64,000 bases of DNA, from assembly GCA_963969365.1 (NCBI GenBank), contig OZ017755.1, forward strand, positions 310,001-374,000, in the 5' to 3' direction. The notes below the pieces were generated by a model that did no database searches, had not been told where the DNA came from, and was given only the letters and a program-made list of their open reading frames with translations. The position numbers were made by a program, and so were the translations under genes. This DNA is from Asterochloris sp. CNOR1 (taxonomy: Eukaryota > Chlorophyta > Trebouxiophyceae > Trebouxiales > Trebouxiaceae). Of this stretch, positions 47,401 to 60,700 are shown one piece after another. Position 1 is the first letter of the stretch; each line of letters starts with the position of its first letter.

Positions 47401-47449
47401 CCACTTTGAAAACCCCGGCAGCCTGAAAATGAATGGCATCAAAGTTTAA
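44438..47449 (+). CDS. Seven-transmembrane protein, receptor-like topology, function unknown
   Basis: Not recognised beyond its topology. Exons: 44438-44464, 44548-44578, 44722-44864, 45066-45250, 45689-45907, 46422-46585, 46976-47145 and 47330-47449; 1,059 nt, 352 aa. The start MSTPFKVVQ comes from a 27-nt first exon (CAA|GTAAGA) that joins GFDYACIGGSG in frame. Hydrophobic segments: AVFVVCIVGAIYA, VFLQMVGALWALAQIL, IYLTLSLGILHPLFLCTALL, VLGCALLLTIPVGLCQAAVA, VGDIVSVIFSVLYLFLFW, an amphipathic FSAMSGIVIGEICRTVTLV, and ILWIVYWLSILVIIMSFTGL. Seven helices with basic loops (CRRTSRKDE, RTTRRMS, NKRMHLRLR) and a hydrophilic tail rich in Ser/Asp/Asn fit an out-in 7TM receptor-like plan. An alternative last exon from 47291 would give the tail NLGCMTFATLACRR. 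No signal peptide. Confidence 0.72.
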
Positions 47450-47817
47450 AGATTTCTTGAGCAAGGCTCTCTCATCCCTTCTGTACGATGGCTGTAGTAG
47501 TTTTTGGGGATCCCTGGTCACAACTCCAGCTGGCACGGTGCCTGTGGGCTTGCACAACCTGATTCCACCACAGCTTTTCATTGCCAGCTCCTTTCGAAAT
47601 TGCGTTGGAGCCTAAGTCCGACTAGTTGCACACTGCTGCCTGTGCGTGCTGCCGATAGCACGCAAGCAAGCCGGGCCTCTGCCCTCAGAAGAGGAGGCCT
47701 CTCTCCCCAGTGAGTTTGACTGCCGAGCTCTGTGTGTGTCTGGCAATCAGGCTGCTGCATGGAGCTGTGCCACTGTGCAGGAGCTCTACCTGGACACACA
47801 GCCCCATTCATTTGACC
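47450..47817. other. Intergenic region, 7TM gene to ARM1
   Basis: 368 bp between a stop and the next ATG. Presumed 3' UTR, promoter and 5' UTR; no clear TGTAA and no gene seen. Confidence 0.5.
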
Positions 47818-50800
47818 ATGGCTCAAGCGGCCTGCTCTGTGCAGCCGCAGCCATCTGAAGAGCAGCAGCAGATGCAGGAGGAGTCTCTGGATGACCTGCG
47901 GCAAGCAATTGCAAACCTGAATAGCAGCCTGGCACCGGGCGAACTGTTGGACGAGCTCTGCCGCAGCCTATATTTACAGACACTGGATGCCCAGGCCTTC
48001 AGCAATGAGGGGGGCGTGCAGGTGTGCTAGCAGCACCATGGATACTGTGGGGTTCCTGCTTGATGCACATTCTTGGCCCGGCTGCACTCCACTCGCTCAA
48101 GCCTGCCATGCACCAAGCATAGGACTCAAGCATTCTAAAGCACTGCATGGACTGCTGGGCATGGGCTCCAAGACACTGCATGAAGTGCAAGATGCTCTAA
48201 GGCCGATGTTTGTGTCTTGAGTGCATGGGTCCATGGCATCAAGGATGGCCCCCCCTTTGGCAGGTGCTCTTGAAGCAGGCGGGCTTGACCCATCACATAG
48301 TGCAAAGACACTGACAGAAGTCTGCAGGTGCACATCAACAGGCTTGGACAACATGCTGCCAGAAGCTTTGCATGAGCAGCTGAACTGCTGCCAGGATGTC
48401 TTCCTGCCGTCAGGGGAATGATACCTGCAGCCCATGCATCTCCACATACTGGCAGAACATGGTACCGATTCTGTTTGCTGCTGGGGTGTGCCAGCATGCT
48501 GAATGGGCGTTGGCAGCCCAGGTACGCTGCCCAGTCCCCTGCCAGGCAGGGCACTGAACTTGACGCTGCCTGTTCAGCATGCTGGCACACACTAGCAGCG
48601 AGCAGAGCTATTACATGATATGTATGCTAGCGTGCAGGGATGGAAGGGCTGCAGTCCTGTTCCTCTTAAGATGGCGGGACGTCCCAGCAGCAAGCCAAGG
48701 CTGTCAAAATCTTGAGCAGAATATGATGGCAGGGCCAGCGCCAATGTGCTGACATGTGGCTGCAGGCAATGTTCAAGCTGCTGGGAAGCGAGCAGCACGC
48801 AACAGTAGCGCGGGCAGCTGTGTTCCTCCAGGTGCGTGGCTGAGAACAGTACAGCGGTACATGACCAGCTGACAGCCAGAGCAGGCGTGCTCATACGGCA
48901 TGGCCAGCAGCAATGATGCTTGTCCTCTCCAGCTGCGATGATGCTTGTCCCGTGCAATGTTGTGCAAGCGGCTGACAGCCAGCGCAGGCGTGCTGTGACG
49001 GCGGCATGTCCGTCAGGCAATGAGGCCCTCTCAACTGCTGCACGACATGGACCCAGCATGGTGTTGTGCAGGCCCTTTTGAGCGCATGCTTCATGGAGCA
49101 TTATCTCAGCAGATGAATGGGCTGCAGGGTCTGTTTGCTGGCTTGCTTCCACACAGGCGAGCACTGCTGCTCTTGGCTGCAGGCTCTGGCAGCACGAGAG
49201 GATGCAGGCGCCGTCTTTGCGACCGCCATCTTTGGGCAGCACACGCTGTCCGTGGCCACAGAGACGCTCCTGCAGGTTGTGCGCAGGACAGAGCTGACAG
49301 CCGAGGCTCGCATGGCTGCGGCGGCGGTCCTGGCCCACCTGGCATGTGAGTGATGCGCTGTGGGAGCAAGGGGTTGACACAGGCCAGGCAGGGGCAGATT
49401 AAGACTTGACTGGCCAGCGGTACGCAAAGTGCTGTCTGCCTGAGGAGCTGTGGTGCCCCCGCTTGAGCCAAGCCTGGTAGCAAGGCAGTGGGCACATCTG
49501 TGGGAGGCCCCACAGCTGCTGCACAGCAGCAGCTGGATTCTTGGGTTCTAACCTAGGATGAGTTGCATCTCCATTGTTGCAGCTGTCACAGCATGTGCCA
49601 GGCAAGTACCAAACCTGGAAACATGGTACTTGCAGTCTTCTGCATGCTGCCTGAAAGTGAGCAGATGATTTGCTGTAGGCCCTGCGCTGCCAGCTCAACC
49701 TAACCGGGACCATGCAGCCCGCACAGTGACCGGCTCCACAGCTGCACAAGCTGAGCCAGCACAGGATGCACCTCCACTCTGGGCCCAGCTTCATGCGGGA
49801 GCTCAGATCTGGCATGCAGAGACCGCAGCCGCCCTCTTAGACCTGCTGCTGTTAGGTGAGGCCCCCCCCCCCCCCCGTGCTACGGCGCAGCCTTGCTGCC
49901 TAGATAGGGCAGGAGCAGGGCTGCCTGGGCTGGGCTGCTGAGCACCGTGCAAACACGGCCATTGGCTCATGCATTGATCTGGGTTTGGCAGAGCAACGCA
50001 CGCAGGGCTCCTGGGTGTAGTCCGCGCCTGTCAAGAAGGCATGGCCCCGTTTGCAGCACAAGCCGACTCTGTCAGCCAATACAGGGGCTGTGCATTCACG
50101 CAGACTCCTGCAGGCGTGCTGACAGCCATGTTCCGCCCCCTGCAGAGTCTGGGAACGACGAGATTGCAGCGGCTGCCGGGCGCATGCTGACCAGCGTGAT
50201 CTTTTCAGCAGCCTCCACGCAAGGGGGAGTGATCAAGACCAGGTGGGACCCCTATGCTGGGCACTTTGAATTTGGATAGGGGTCCTGAGGCTAGGCCTGA
50301 GGGCCTTCAGCGCTCAATTGCTGATGAGTCACGAAAGAATTAGTCAGGGTCCATGATTGCCCAGCTACAGATGCTTTGCGGGGCTGGCTTGGTTCATCAC
50401 TGGGCTTGACAGTGTCACAGCCAGCATGGTGGCCTGCCATCAATCATGAAAATTTCTCCGCTACAGGGACCTTCAGGTGCTGGTGTCCGCCATCGCCGAC
50501 TGTGAGCGGGAGGTCAGTCAGAGGGCTGCGGTTCAGGTGGTGACCTGTGTGGCCGGCGTCCAGCAGAGCAACCTCACAGCGGCCGTGCAGTCTGGCATTC
50601 TGAAGGTCAGCAAGGCCTGCCCGTGGGGCCAGCATGGGTGCCGCTCATGTCGAGGCGCTGCATCGCTGCATCTGTGACTTCCCTAAGCACCTGCCACAGG
50701 TTCATAAGCAGCTTAGGCGCTCTGCAGTTTGTCAAGGTGCTGCCAGCAGCAGATGGCCTGCATATTCCAAGTCAAAGGACAGCATGTGACTCTACACACC

Positions 50801-53800
50801 ATGAATGCCCTGTCCCAAGCCCATGCCTGAGCATGTCGCGCCCAACGCCAGGGACCACCTGCCAGACATATCAACCAATGCTGTGGTGCTGCAGGCCCTT
50901 GTGAAGATGGCTGAGGAGGCCAGCGACTCAGCTGAAGTCACCTCTTGGGCAATCGCGTTCTTCGCCGTCGAGAAGGAGCACACACAGTGCCTCATCATGC
51001 TGGGTGGGGCCCCCAGAGTATTGCACTGCTCTTGCCTCAGATGCTCTGTCAGCGAACAGGCACAGCGCAGGGGTGCCAGATGAAGCAGCACAAGCAGCTC
51101 GATGCACTGCTGCGGTCAGGATTGCAATGGTGCTGCCTCTGGACAAAGCATCTTGTGAGCCTGCCCCACATGCACGGTCGCATCACAGCCAGTACGGCAC
51201 CTTTGACTCTGTTGATGATGATGCCGGTGACTGCAGGCGGCCTCAACACTATGATCTACTTCCTGAGGAGCGGCGTCCGGGGGGTGCGGCGGGCTGCGCT
51301 GCGCGCCTGCATGGTCATGGCTCAGCAGGCGCCCATCCTGACAGCTTTCGAGTTTGCCAGCAGGGAAGGTGAGGGGATCACCCTGCGTGTGAGTCAGCTG
51401 CCCTGTCTCAGACAGCCTGCAGAGGCCCTCAAGCGGCTCAGAGAGTGACCCTGTGCAGGGGTGGCACCAGTCATTGCCAAGCTGTTGCTTGAATTGTTCG
51501 TCAGGGCCTGGGCATGACTTGCCCAGGTGTCTGTACAACAGTCCCTGTCATTGGTGTAAATCAAGCTTCCCATGTATGCAGTCATCAATGTGTAATGCCC
51601 CTGCAGCATTTGTCTGCAGGCATTCCTGCCCTGCTGGTGCGCCTGACCACCAAGATGGCCTACGATGGCAACCGCCAGATGCTGGCCGACTCCATTGCCC
51701 TCCTGCGCATGCTGCTGGCCTCCCAGGTGGAGCTGGTGAGCCTACATGTCTGCCATGGCTTTGTGCTGGTGTTTTGTGAACTAGCAAGCATTCCCACCCA
51801 GCAAATCTAAAAAGGCGCGGGACCTCATGTGGGTGCCGCCACTCTGGCTATGTCCTCCAGCCCTGCAGTAAGCTTTGCACCCAAGTTGTCATCTTGCAGA
51901 AGCCTGCTTGTGCAGAGCAAAACAGCACACGGAAGGGGGCGCCACTCTTGGTTTCAGGTGCTACCTGCCAGTGCGAGACCTCTTGTGCGTGCGATCTCCC
52001 GGCCCTTTGGGCCACCACCTCATTTGTGCCCTGCCTGTTCGCAGCAGGAGCTGGCACAGGCCAAGCTCAGCACAGAGGAGGCAAAATGCGCATTTTAGTG
52101 CTCCCTGCACACAACTGCACGACGCAGTGGCGGCACTCGTTATCAAGTTTTCAGTTTTGGTGCTCCTTGTAGGAGGCGCTGGTAAAGAGCCTGAACGCCT
52201 GCGACGCCATCCCCCTGCTGGGCAGCTGCGTGAAGATGCACTTCCCCGAGGTCGCGCAGCCCGCCAGCGCATGTCTGCTGCTGGTGGCACGCTGCAATCG
52301 CAGCTTCCGCAGCAGCTCAGGTATGCGTGATTGCACTGCCAATCAGCTCTGGCCAGGTGTATTGGCAGGAGAGTGGGCACATGGCTGTTACGGAGGCTTG
52401 GCTGCAGTGTCGTGTCACAAATGTTGGCTGCCTGGCTACGCGGTGCTGCTGTCGGTTGGTCAACCCAGCCAGGGCCGGCTGCTTCACAGGCCAGGACATG
52501 CTGCTTCTGGTCACTTCCAGGTCCTTGGCTGCCCAGCAAGCCTTGCCTGCTGCAGATTGCTGGGTCCACAGGCAGCTCCCAGGCGTTCACAGAGCTGCTG
52601 CTGGTTGTGCTGCCTGCCTGGCACAGCCTGATTGCTTCATGTGCTCCGCATCGTAGTGGCCCCTCAAAACTCAAAAACCTCCTTCACCCTCGCACCAGAC
52701 CTTTGCAGTTCCAGAAGAAACTCACCTGGCTAAAAGCCTGCAGCTGTCCTTGCCTGCAGGCAAGCTTTCAGCAGAAGGCAGTGCCAGGCCAGACACCCGC
52801 AGCGACGACGGCAGTGCCCCTGCCCCCTCCAGTGAGCCGGTCACAGATGCCACCCTGCGCATCGGCTCTCAGGAGCTGGGCCCCCACGTAGCCTCCAGGC
52901 AAGCCTCAGAAGATGAGCCTGCCTTCTTTGGCAGGCTCTCGACCGGCAGCAGCGTGCGCCAGGCACCCCAGCACCAGCGCACCACCTCTGGCAGTTCCAC
53001 AGAGGCCGCGTCCTCTGTTGGCGGCCCTCGCAGCAGCGCCGGTGGTGGGCAGCAGGCGCTGCAGCGGGGCCAGGCTGGGATGAGTCAGCCTGGTCCTAGC
53101 AGGCCACAGGCAGCGCCACATGGGGAGCGCGCTGCGCGGGTGCAGCACGTCGTGCCTGCGCGGCTGAATGCGGTGCCGCAGGCTCCACCAGGGGGCTACA
53201 CCAGCCTGCGGATCATTGGCGGGAAGGTGGTCTATGTGTCTCATGACGGGAAGCAGGTCAGCTGCGGAAGATGCACGTGCTGTGTGCACCCCGGCAGCGC
53301 CCCAACCCTGCAGGAGAGTCTTTCATTGACCGGTTGTCAATTGGGGTGGGAGCGGTCAGGACTGAATACATCTTTAGCTGCCTGGTGCAATCTTCATTGT
53401 AATTCTGCGTTGTATGCATTGCGTTGCTGCCAATAGCCTGCTGGGCCCCTGTATGTAGGCTGCCAGCTTCTCCAAGGTACCTTTGCTGCCGGTGCAGGTC
53501 CCTGCTGGCTCTGGGGCCCCAAGACCTCACGAGCAGCGCGGCAGCAAGCCCAGGCCAGCTCACCAAGCGCCTGGTGGCACACCAGACCAGCCGCGAGCAG
53601 GCATGGCTAGCCGCGCTGAGGAACCAGCTCAGCTATCTGGGCTGGGAGCCCAACAGAGTCCCATTGCTGGGACAAACAGCTTTTCAAGGCAGGGCGCCAA
53701 GCTGCCTGAGCACTCAAGTAACACAGCCCAGATTGGAGGAGAGGCCTGCAATGGGGCAGGCAGCGTGATGCATCGAAAGGGCGGCCAGACAACGCCTGGA

Positions 53801-53956
53801 GGAGTGCCTGGATTGCGCAGCCAGGCAGACAGCCCGGCTGGTAGCGAGGTCCACACCTTAGAACCCAGCAGCCAAGTACCATCAGCCCCAAAGTGGCACA
53901 ATCCCAGCAGCAGCGCCATGGCCCACCTGCCACAGCGGTCACGCGCATTGGCGTGA
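47818..53956 (+). CDS. Armadillo/HEAT-like repeat protein, tandem copy 1
   Basis: Alpha-helical repeat scaffold; no specific family recognised. Exons: 47818-48021, 48766-48831, 49183-49345, 49679-49855, 50146-50242, 50467-50605, 50895-51003, 51237-51368, 51620-51735, 52045-52080, 52173-52320, 52760-53256 and 53498-53956; 2,343 nt, 780 aa. It starts MAQAACSVQPQPSEEQQQMQ. ARM-like units: DELCRSLYLQTLDAQAFSNE, MFKLLGSEQHATVARAAVFL, TLLQVVRRTELTAEARMAAA, LQVLVSAIADCEREVSQRAA, TMIYFLRSGVRGVRRAALRA, ALLVRLTTKMAYDGNRQMLA and LLGSCVKMHFPEVAQPASAC. The last about 320 residues are Ser/Gly/Pro/Gln-rich and disordered, with a short ordered island GYTSLRIIGGKVVYVSHDGK. Small exon 52045-52080 needs a GC donor (GAG|GCAAAA) and is the weakest. 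Paralogous to the next gene. Confidence 0.72.
48486..48590. repeat. Perfect 18-bp inverted repeat in the first ARM1 intron
   Basis: GTGTGCCAGCATGCTGAA at 48486-48503 pairs perfectly with 48573-48590 across a 69-nt loop. The flanks (TTGCTGCTGG and TAGCAGCGAG) extend the stem with mismatches. Confidence 0.85.
49862..49876. repeat. C15 homopolymer
   Basis: Run of 15 C just after the exon ending at 49855. Confidence 0.9.
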
Positions 53957-54750
53957 TCATGCTATGGGCCAGTTTCTCAGCCCACCTATGATGTCATATC
54001 CCTTCCCACTCTTCCTCCACCTTTCCCAGTGCGGCACACCTTCTGATTGCTTGTGACTGCAGTGCAAGCCCCCTCTGGTCAGATAGGAGACCCAGGAGCT
54101 GGGCCAGTCTCCTGCCCAGGGCCCAGCCTGAGCTTGGGTACTTATCTCTGGTGACCAGCACTGCTCTGGACTGCCGCTCAGCAGTCCCAACTCTCCCAAA
54201 AGTTGTCCCAAACCTCTTGATTTGATGTATGTCTGCACTGTGGTTCTGGACTGCAAGGGGAGAGCAGGCCTATAGTCTGTTCACGATTGACATCCTGTGG
54301 CTTTGAAGCTCATGAGGTTGCTTTGGACCTATGCCTGTATCTTTCTCAGAAGCCGTAACTGCTTGATGCTTGTGCTAGCAGACCTGAGCAGTCCTGCCTC
54401 CCGAGGGTCAGCCAAAACATCACAGCCTGGGGGGCAAGTTCTTGTTGACTGCGTTCCGAAGAGCCTTGCTGAAGCTGTGATTCATCCACAGTCAGGCCTG
54501 GGCCCGTTAATTGAACTGATGACATCGTCACATCTCAGAATCTTCTTGCTTTGACCCAACCGGACTGAGCCAAAAAGTGCCAGCCATGTCTCTTGTGAGG
54601 GGCCCCAGGGCCGCTCAACAGCGACCTAGTCACATAGACTGAGTGGATCTAAAGTAGGAGTGAGAGGACTCACTTGCAGGCCCAGCCAGCATGCTGTAGG
54701 CTTTACCAGAAAGTGTGTCCATCATGCTGAGACCCTCTCTGCAGGTGCAA
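53957..54750. other. Intergenic region between the two ARM genes
   Basis: About 790 bp with no convincing coding exon, repeat or RNA. It must hold the terminator of copy 1 and the promoter of copy 2. An upstream ATG at 54724 followed by CTCTCTGCAG could belong to a 5' exon or leader of copy 2. Confidence 0.5.
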
Positions 54751-57700
54751 ATGGCTGGCGAGATGCAGAGGCAGCCCTCCCAGAGAGATTTGCTGCTCAC
54801 GACGCAAGTGGACCCTCAAGTGGAGGGCCCAGTGCGCACCATCATGCAGAAGCTGGTCCGCAGCCTGAAGCCCAGCTGCAGGGTGCACCCCCGGGTCCTG
54901 GCCAGGCTACAGAGGCTCCTGACAAACAAGGGGTTCAACGTCGCCCAGTTTGCGCACGATGGCGGCTTCAAGGCGAGCTCTGCCTCCCAGTCACTGGCCC
55001 TGCTTCATCACTGGCTTGCCCTTGCAAGCGCGGACTCAGATGTCCGCTGCAACTGAAAACCAGACCGTGCTGGCCCCCAAAATCCGCAAACTTTACATCA
55101 CACAGTGCCTCCATGCTGCAGAATCTGCTCAGGCTCATTCAGGCGGGGGAGCCAGACTCAGTGGTCATGGCCTGCAATGTGTTCCAGGTACAACAGCTTG
55201 GCCAGCTTTGGTGGCTCTACTAACTGCTGGTTCATGGCAGGGGTGCCATGCCAGCAACAGGCTCTTCAGCAGCAGCCTGCCATGCGGGACGCAGCCTCGC
55301 GCGTGAGCTTGCTGCGGCTCACCCTGCAGACATCAGTGGCGCTGGCTGATGCACAAAGCACTCTGTGTGAACTGATTCTCCCCAGTGGGTAGGCCGCAAA
55401 AGATTACCTTACAGGAGCAAGCTGGCTTGCGTCTGGCTGTACGCCCAGCCCTGCATGAAAGCAATGCTGCCAGCCTTGGCCATTTCAAGCTGTGCTGCCC
55501 AGCAATTCCTGCAGCCTTTCATGCAGGCTAGCTGCCAAATCCTTAGATTCAGGCTGAACTGCGACCTCAACAGCTTAGACTGACACCCCGCCCACGTTCG
55601 TGCTGCTGCAGCTGTTCCTTACCAAGTACACACCTTTCATGGTGTTCCCACCGGATGCCCCTCCGGGAGCGACACTTGCGGTGGCCACCAATGTCCTCAT
55701 CAAAGTGCTGCGCAGCAGCGCCCACACCAACGCGACGCGGGTGGCTGCAGCTGCCTGCCTCACACGGCTGGCAGGTGAGAGACCTGCTGGGAAGCCTCCC
55801 CACTGCTGCCCGCATGCTGCCAGCAGGTCTGGCAACTGCCTGCTTGCAGCACAGGCAGGCAGCGCAGCTTTGGCTGGGGCAGGCGCTGGCCTGCCAGCGA
55901 TCTGCTCCCAGTGTCATGGCGGTCTGCCTCCAGCACCGAAAATGCATGCTGGAGGGGAAGGAGGTGCATTTCTGGCTCACAGTGCATGTCCAACTTTGAA
56001 GCAACTCGGAGTTGAAGGCTGTGAACCCTCCTGGCCCCTGCTCACGTGGTGGGAGCCAGCTGCGCCTCCTGAGCCTGCACCACAGAGGGCATGCTCAGTC
56101 TCGCAGAGGGTGTTTGCATGCGGCTGCTACACTATCTGGCTGTGCAAGTGCTGCATCACGACGGGTCCTGGCAGACAGGACAGATGCACACGGCCCCTGA
56201 GTGAGGCAGCAGCAGCAGATGCTAGGCTGGGGAGCCGACCCTGTGGCCAGATGTGGAACCCCGCATGGCTGCACCAGTCAACCAGATGGGTTGGAATCCA
56301 CCCTGCTGCCTGCAGGCTCGCTGGAGCAGCAGGAGAGGCGCCAGCGGCGGCGCGAGCAGGCGCGGGCCATGAGCAGGAGGCCCAGCGTGGGGGGCGGGAA
56401 GGAGGGCATGAACCTGCAGGGCGTGAGCCTGCAAGCCGAGGTCCCGCTGTGGGCGCAGGTGTGCCATTCTGGGCACAGCAGATGCACACATGCTGGCGTC
56501 ACATCCACCGGCCCCATCATGCCGGGGCCACCTGGCACTCAACCTGAAGATTGTCACGGCTAAAGCTGCTGACACCCTGGGTATAGGGGACTAAGTAAAG
56601 GGTCAATATGCATGTAAAGGGGAGCTGGGGCTGGCGTGTCCATGTGGTCATCCTTTGCGTTTCGGCCTTCCGCTGAGCCTGGCTTGCAGCTGGATGCTGT
56701 CAAGACCGGCTGGCATCCGGGCTGAGGCTGGAGCCTGCAGAGCCCCTGACCTGCTGGCTGCTCTGTGGTGCAGGAGCATGTTGGAGAGGAGGAAGGCTGG
56801 CATGCAGAGACAGCTGCAGCCCTGCTGGAGTTGCTGCTGCTTGGTGAGTGGACCAGAACGATGCCTGCCTCTCTTGCACACAGCCGCAGCAAGCCAGCCA
56901 CCAGTCTGTGACCGCCTCAGTGGGCCAGCTGTGCAGATGGCGACCCTCAATGCTGCGTATTTTGCACTGCACTCCATGCCCCTTGCTGCTTGTTGATTGA
57001 TATCAGAATACCAGCTAGACTTCTTTAGTCTCTCACTGCCATTGATGTGCATGTGCACCGCCAGACTCAACTGTCTCTGCAGGCTCTAAACCCCTTGTGC
57101 GTGCCTGCAGTGGGGGCAGAGAGCACAGAAATGGCCAAGGCGACGGAGCGTGTTCTGCGCAGCGTGATTGCCGCCTCGTGCTCCACCGAGGGGCAGATCA
57201 TCGAGATCAAGTGGGTGCACTGCTGCACAGGCGTTTGCAGCCTCGGCGTCTTGAGATTTGGGTCAGCAAGCTGTCAGAGAGGCCCTTCTACTGAAATGGC
57301 TCCTGTCATGCTGCCTCTTGCGACTAAGTATCCTGCATGGCCATAGGGGAGCCAGAGATGCACAGGAGTCAAAGGATGCTGCTGCTCTCGCTGTGGACAG
57401 GTACACCGCAGTGGGCACACAGAATCCTCTGAACATAAAGCTGCTGCTGCAGGGACCTGGAGCTGATGGTGAAGGCGATTAACAACGCCAACCAGCCCAG
57501 CTGCCAGCGTGCGGCTGTTCAGGCTGTCAGCTGCATTGCGGGAGTGCAGCGCAGCAACCGAAGGGGGGCTGTCAAGGCAGGGGTGCTGCAGGTGGGACCT
57601 GCTGGCCTGGCTGAGGCCAGATGGTTTGCTTGAGGTTTGCCGCAGAGATTCTGCTTGACTTAAGTTTTAGGTCGCTGCTTTTGCTTCCCGGCTGTATGCC

Positions 57701-60700
57701 GGTTGTCCTGAAAGGCGCTTGCTGCTGCTCTCGAGTCCAGGCAGGCCAGTGTATGGGGGTGTGCATCAGTTAAAAGCTGCCTTTGTGCCTGGCACTGGCT
57801 GCCGTTGCACAGCTGTGAGTGACTTGACAAGGGTTTCTCCCTACCTGCAGGCCCTGCTGGAGCTGGCCCCCAGCATCGGTGATGCTACTGAGTCGCTGGG
57901 CTGGGCTCTGGCCTTCTTTGCTGGCGACGAGAAGGATGCCATGTCGCTGCTGACCCTGGGTGGGTGGCTTGTGGTGGCTGGCAGCCACTGCGTGCGGCCA
58001 GAGTGGAGCATTGACAAGTGCTGGGAGCCAACTAGTTGGCCAAGTAATCCGAACGGCTGTGCGACCACCTGTGCAAGCTGTGGCCAAGCATGAGTCCTGC
58101 TGCATGAAAGTTGGAAGGCCCTACAGCGCCTTGCATGGCCATGGCTGCTGGCTGAGTCACGGTTGTTGGTGTGAGTGCAGGCGTGGTGGGCTCCCTGGCA
58201 CAGCTGATGAAGCTGGAGGATGCTGGTATCAAGCGCTCCATGCTGCACGCGATGACTGTCCTGTTCAAGCGCCAGCCTGGCCTGTTCAGCTCTGCCTTCA
58301 CTGCCAATGATGGTGAGGCCAAAGTGGACTACCATTGTGCAGTGCCGCTGTGCCTGCTTGTACTGCACTTGGTGAGGGGCTCCGAAAATAGTAAAGGAAA
58401 TCGTCATTGTGCGGTGCCATTGCGCCTGATTATGCCGTACATGCTGAGGGGCTTGCTGAGCTACAAGCTGTCGTGCTCCTGCTGGGCGGCTTGTACTTTG
58501 TTGGGGGAGTTACTTAGCTACCCGCCACTATGCCGCCGCTTTGGTCGGGTTTGGGCTTGGCACCTCGGTAGAGCTCATCTGCACCAGTCTTGCTCTCCTT
58601 TGTGCCATTCCTCTGACCACTGACTCCAGCACCACCATGTCCAAGCATGGGCCCCACAATGTTGGGCGGTCATGCATACTCCTCCACATCCTCGCTTTTC
58701 CAGTGTTGTTTCAAATTATGTTTCCAACTTCAAATGGTTTAAGTTGTCACAACGAAACCATCACCATGCATCTTGATGCGCTGAGTGGGCGGCGACTTAG
58801 GGTGCGCCCCTTTCCCTCCTTCAGGCGTTCAGGCTCTGATGACTGGCATGGATGTGGAGGAGGCGAAGGGCCCTGACGAGAATAAAGCCATGCTGGCATC
58901 TGCACTGCGCCTGCTGCATGACCTGTTGGCCCTCAGGCAGGACAAGGTGGGTCAAAAGCATTGACTTTCTGTGCTGGGGAGAGGACAGATGCTTGCCAAG
59001 GCAGTCATGTATGTTGGGGGTGGATGGGGGTGAAAGGGAGGGGTGGGGAGCTCTTTGAGCAGAGCAGGGTCTGCACTGCGCCGTCTAAAGCACGGCAAGG
59101 GGTATACCCAGGTCATGCAGTGGCAGCATCACCTCGTCCCTGCCTGTCACAGACCATGGCTGCACGCCGCATGTTGGCTGGCCTTTTGCGCGTCTGCTCC
59201 CCCTTGGCTGCCCTGCTTTCTCCATAATCGCAGGGAAGAAGTTGCACAGCCCTGCCACACCATCGTAATGCTGCATGCACGTGCTTGTCCCCTGCGTGGG
59301 TGCATCTCGCACCCCGCTTGGTGCAGACTTTGGCCTATCTCCACCTGATCCGCTCTTCCTGCCAGATCCCAAGGGCTTTGCTGGTCTCCCTGCAGGCGGC
59401 AGTCACAAGAGCTGTACTGACCAGCGGGGGCCTGCCTCAGCTGGTCGGCTGTGCCCAGCTGATGGACTGCCCAGAGGCGTCCATCATCTCTGGGCGCTGC
59501 CTGCAGCTCATGGTGGAGCAGCAGCCCGACCTCAGGAACCAGGTGGTCGACATTGCCGAGCAGCAGGGTGACACTTCGCTGAAGTCCCTGTTCCCAGGTG
59601 AGCCTCTGGTTGTTGAAGCCTTTCTGCACTGTCGTCAGCTTTCGCGCGGCCGGCTCGGGGTTGCAGATCGCCAGCAGCGACGCAGGCTCGCTGGAAGGCC
59701 TTCTTTCCATGTGAGCTTGTGAGCGGCTGAGCCCTCTGCCTTATTGTTAAGGTTTCATGCTCGACTCAAGGCCAGTGCAGTATACAGCGGCAGTTTGAGC
59801 GCGGTCAGGTGCCTGCACTGCCTGGTGGAGGTCCACAGGTGGTTGTCAAGCATTAGTGCATGTGCAGCAGCATGGCGGGATGTCATAAGAGGCTGCTGGC
59901 CCCTGTCTTGTGCACATGGTCCTGGCTGCTGACCCTCCACCTCCTGTGCAGGCTTTGCTGCAAGGGCCGTGGACAGGATGAGCTTTGGCAGGCGGAGAAC
60001 CAGCAGGGCTGAGCAGATTCTGTTGGCGCGAGCAGCCACACGTGAGCCCTGTTGGCAGAGCTGCAGTGCATTTGCAGTTCAGCAACTGAGGAGCTCTGCT
60101 CTGTCCCCCTGAACATGGCCCCTCTCGCTGGCAGCAATGCTGTGCATCTTGTTGAGGCGCACTCCCTCAGCAAAGTTGTTATCAGCAGCCCTGTGGTGCG
60201 CCGGGGCCAAACAGTATTCAGATTGACCACTGCCATGCCCCTGCACAGTGCTGCGTCTGAGCTGATGGCGGTGCATTCACCGCATGAGCATTCAGGCAGA
60301 CAGCACACCGCTTAGGCTGAGCTGTTGCGACTGCAGGGACCAAAAGTGCCACTGCGGAGGCAGTCCTGGTCCAGCAAACCTCACGGCCCCAGAGCCCCGA
60401 CCTCGCAGAGGAGCGTGGGCGCTCACGGACCCGTCGCGACCGGCGCCGAGGCAGCGAGAACCTGCGGTCACCATTGCACTCCGGGGGCAGCGCAGCTCTG
60501 CACTCCCAGGAAACCTCTGCGTTGCACGCCAGGGAGACCATCGCTGACAGCGACGGGTGCGCAGGGTGTCACCTGTGGCATCTTCTAAGTGTTTCCCGCT
60601 GCCTGTGGCGTCTTTTGTGTCTCCTCTGCTACTTGTGTGGAATGCTGTATGATGGCCTGCAAGTTGGGCTCCTCATCTGCTGCCAGCTGCCCTGCTGCTG

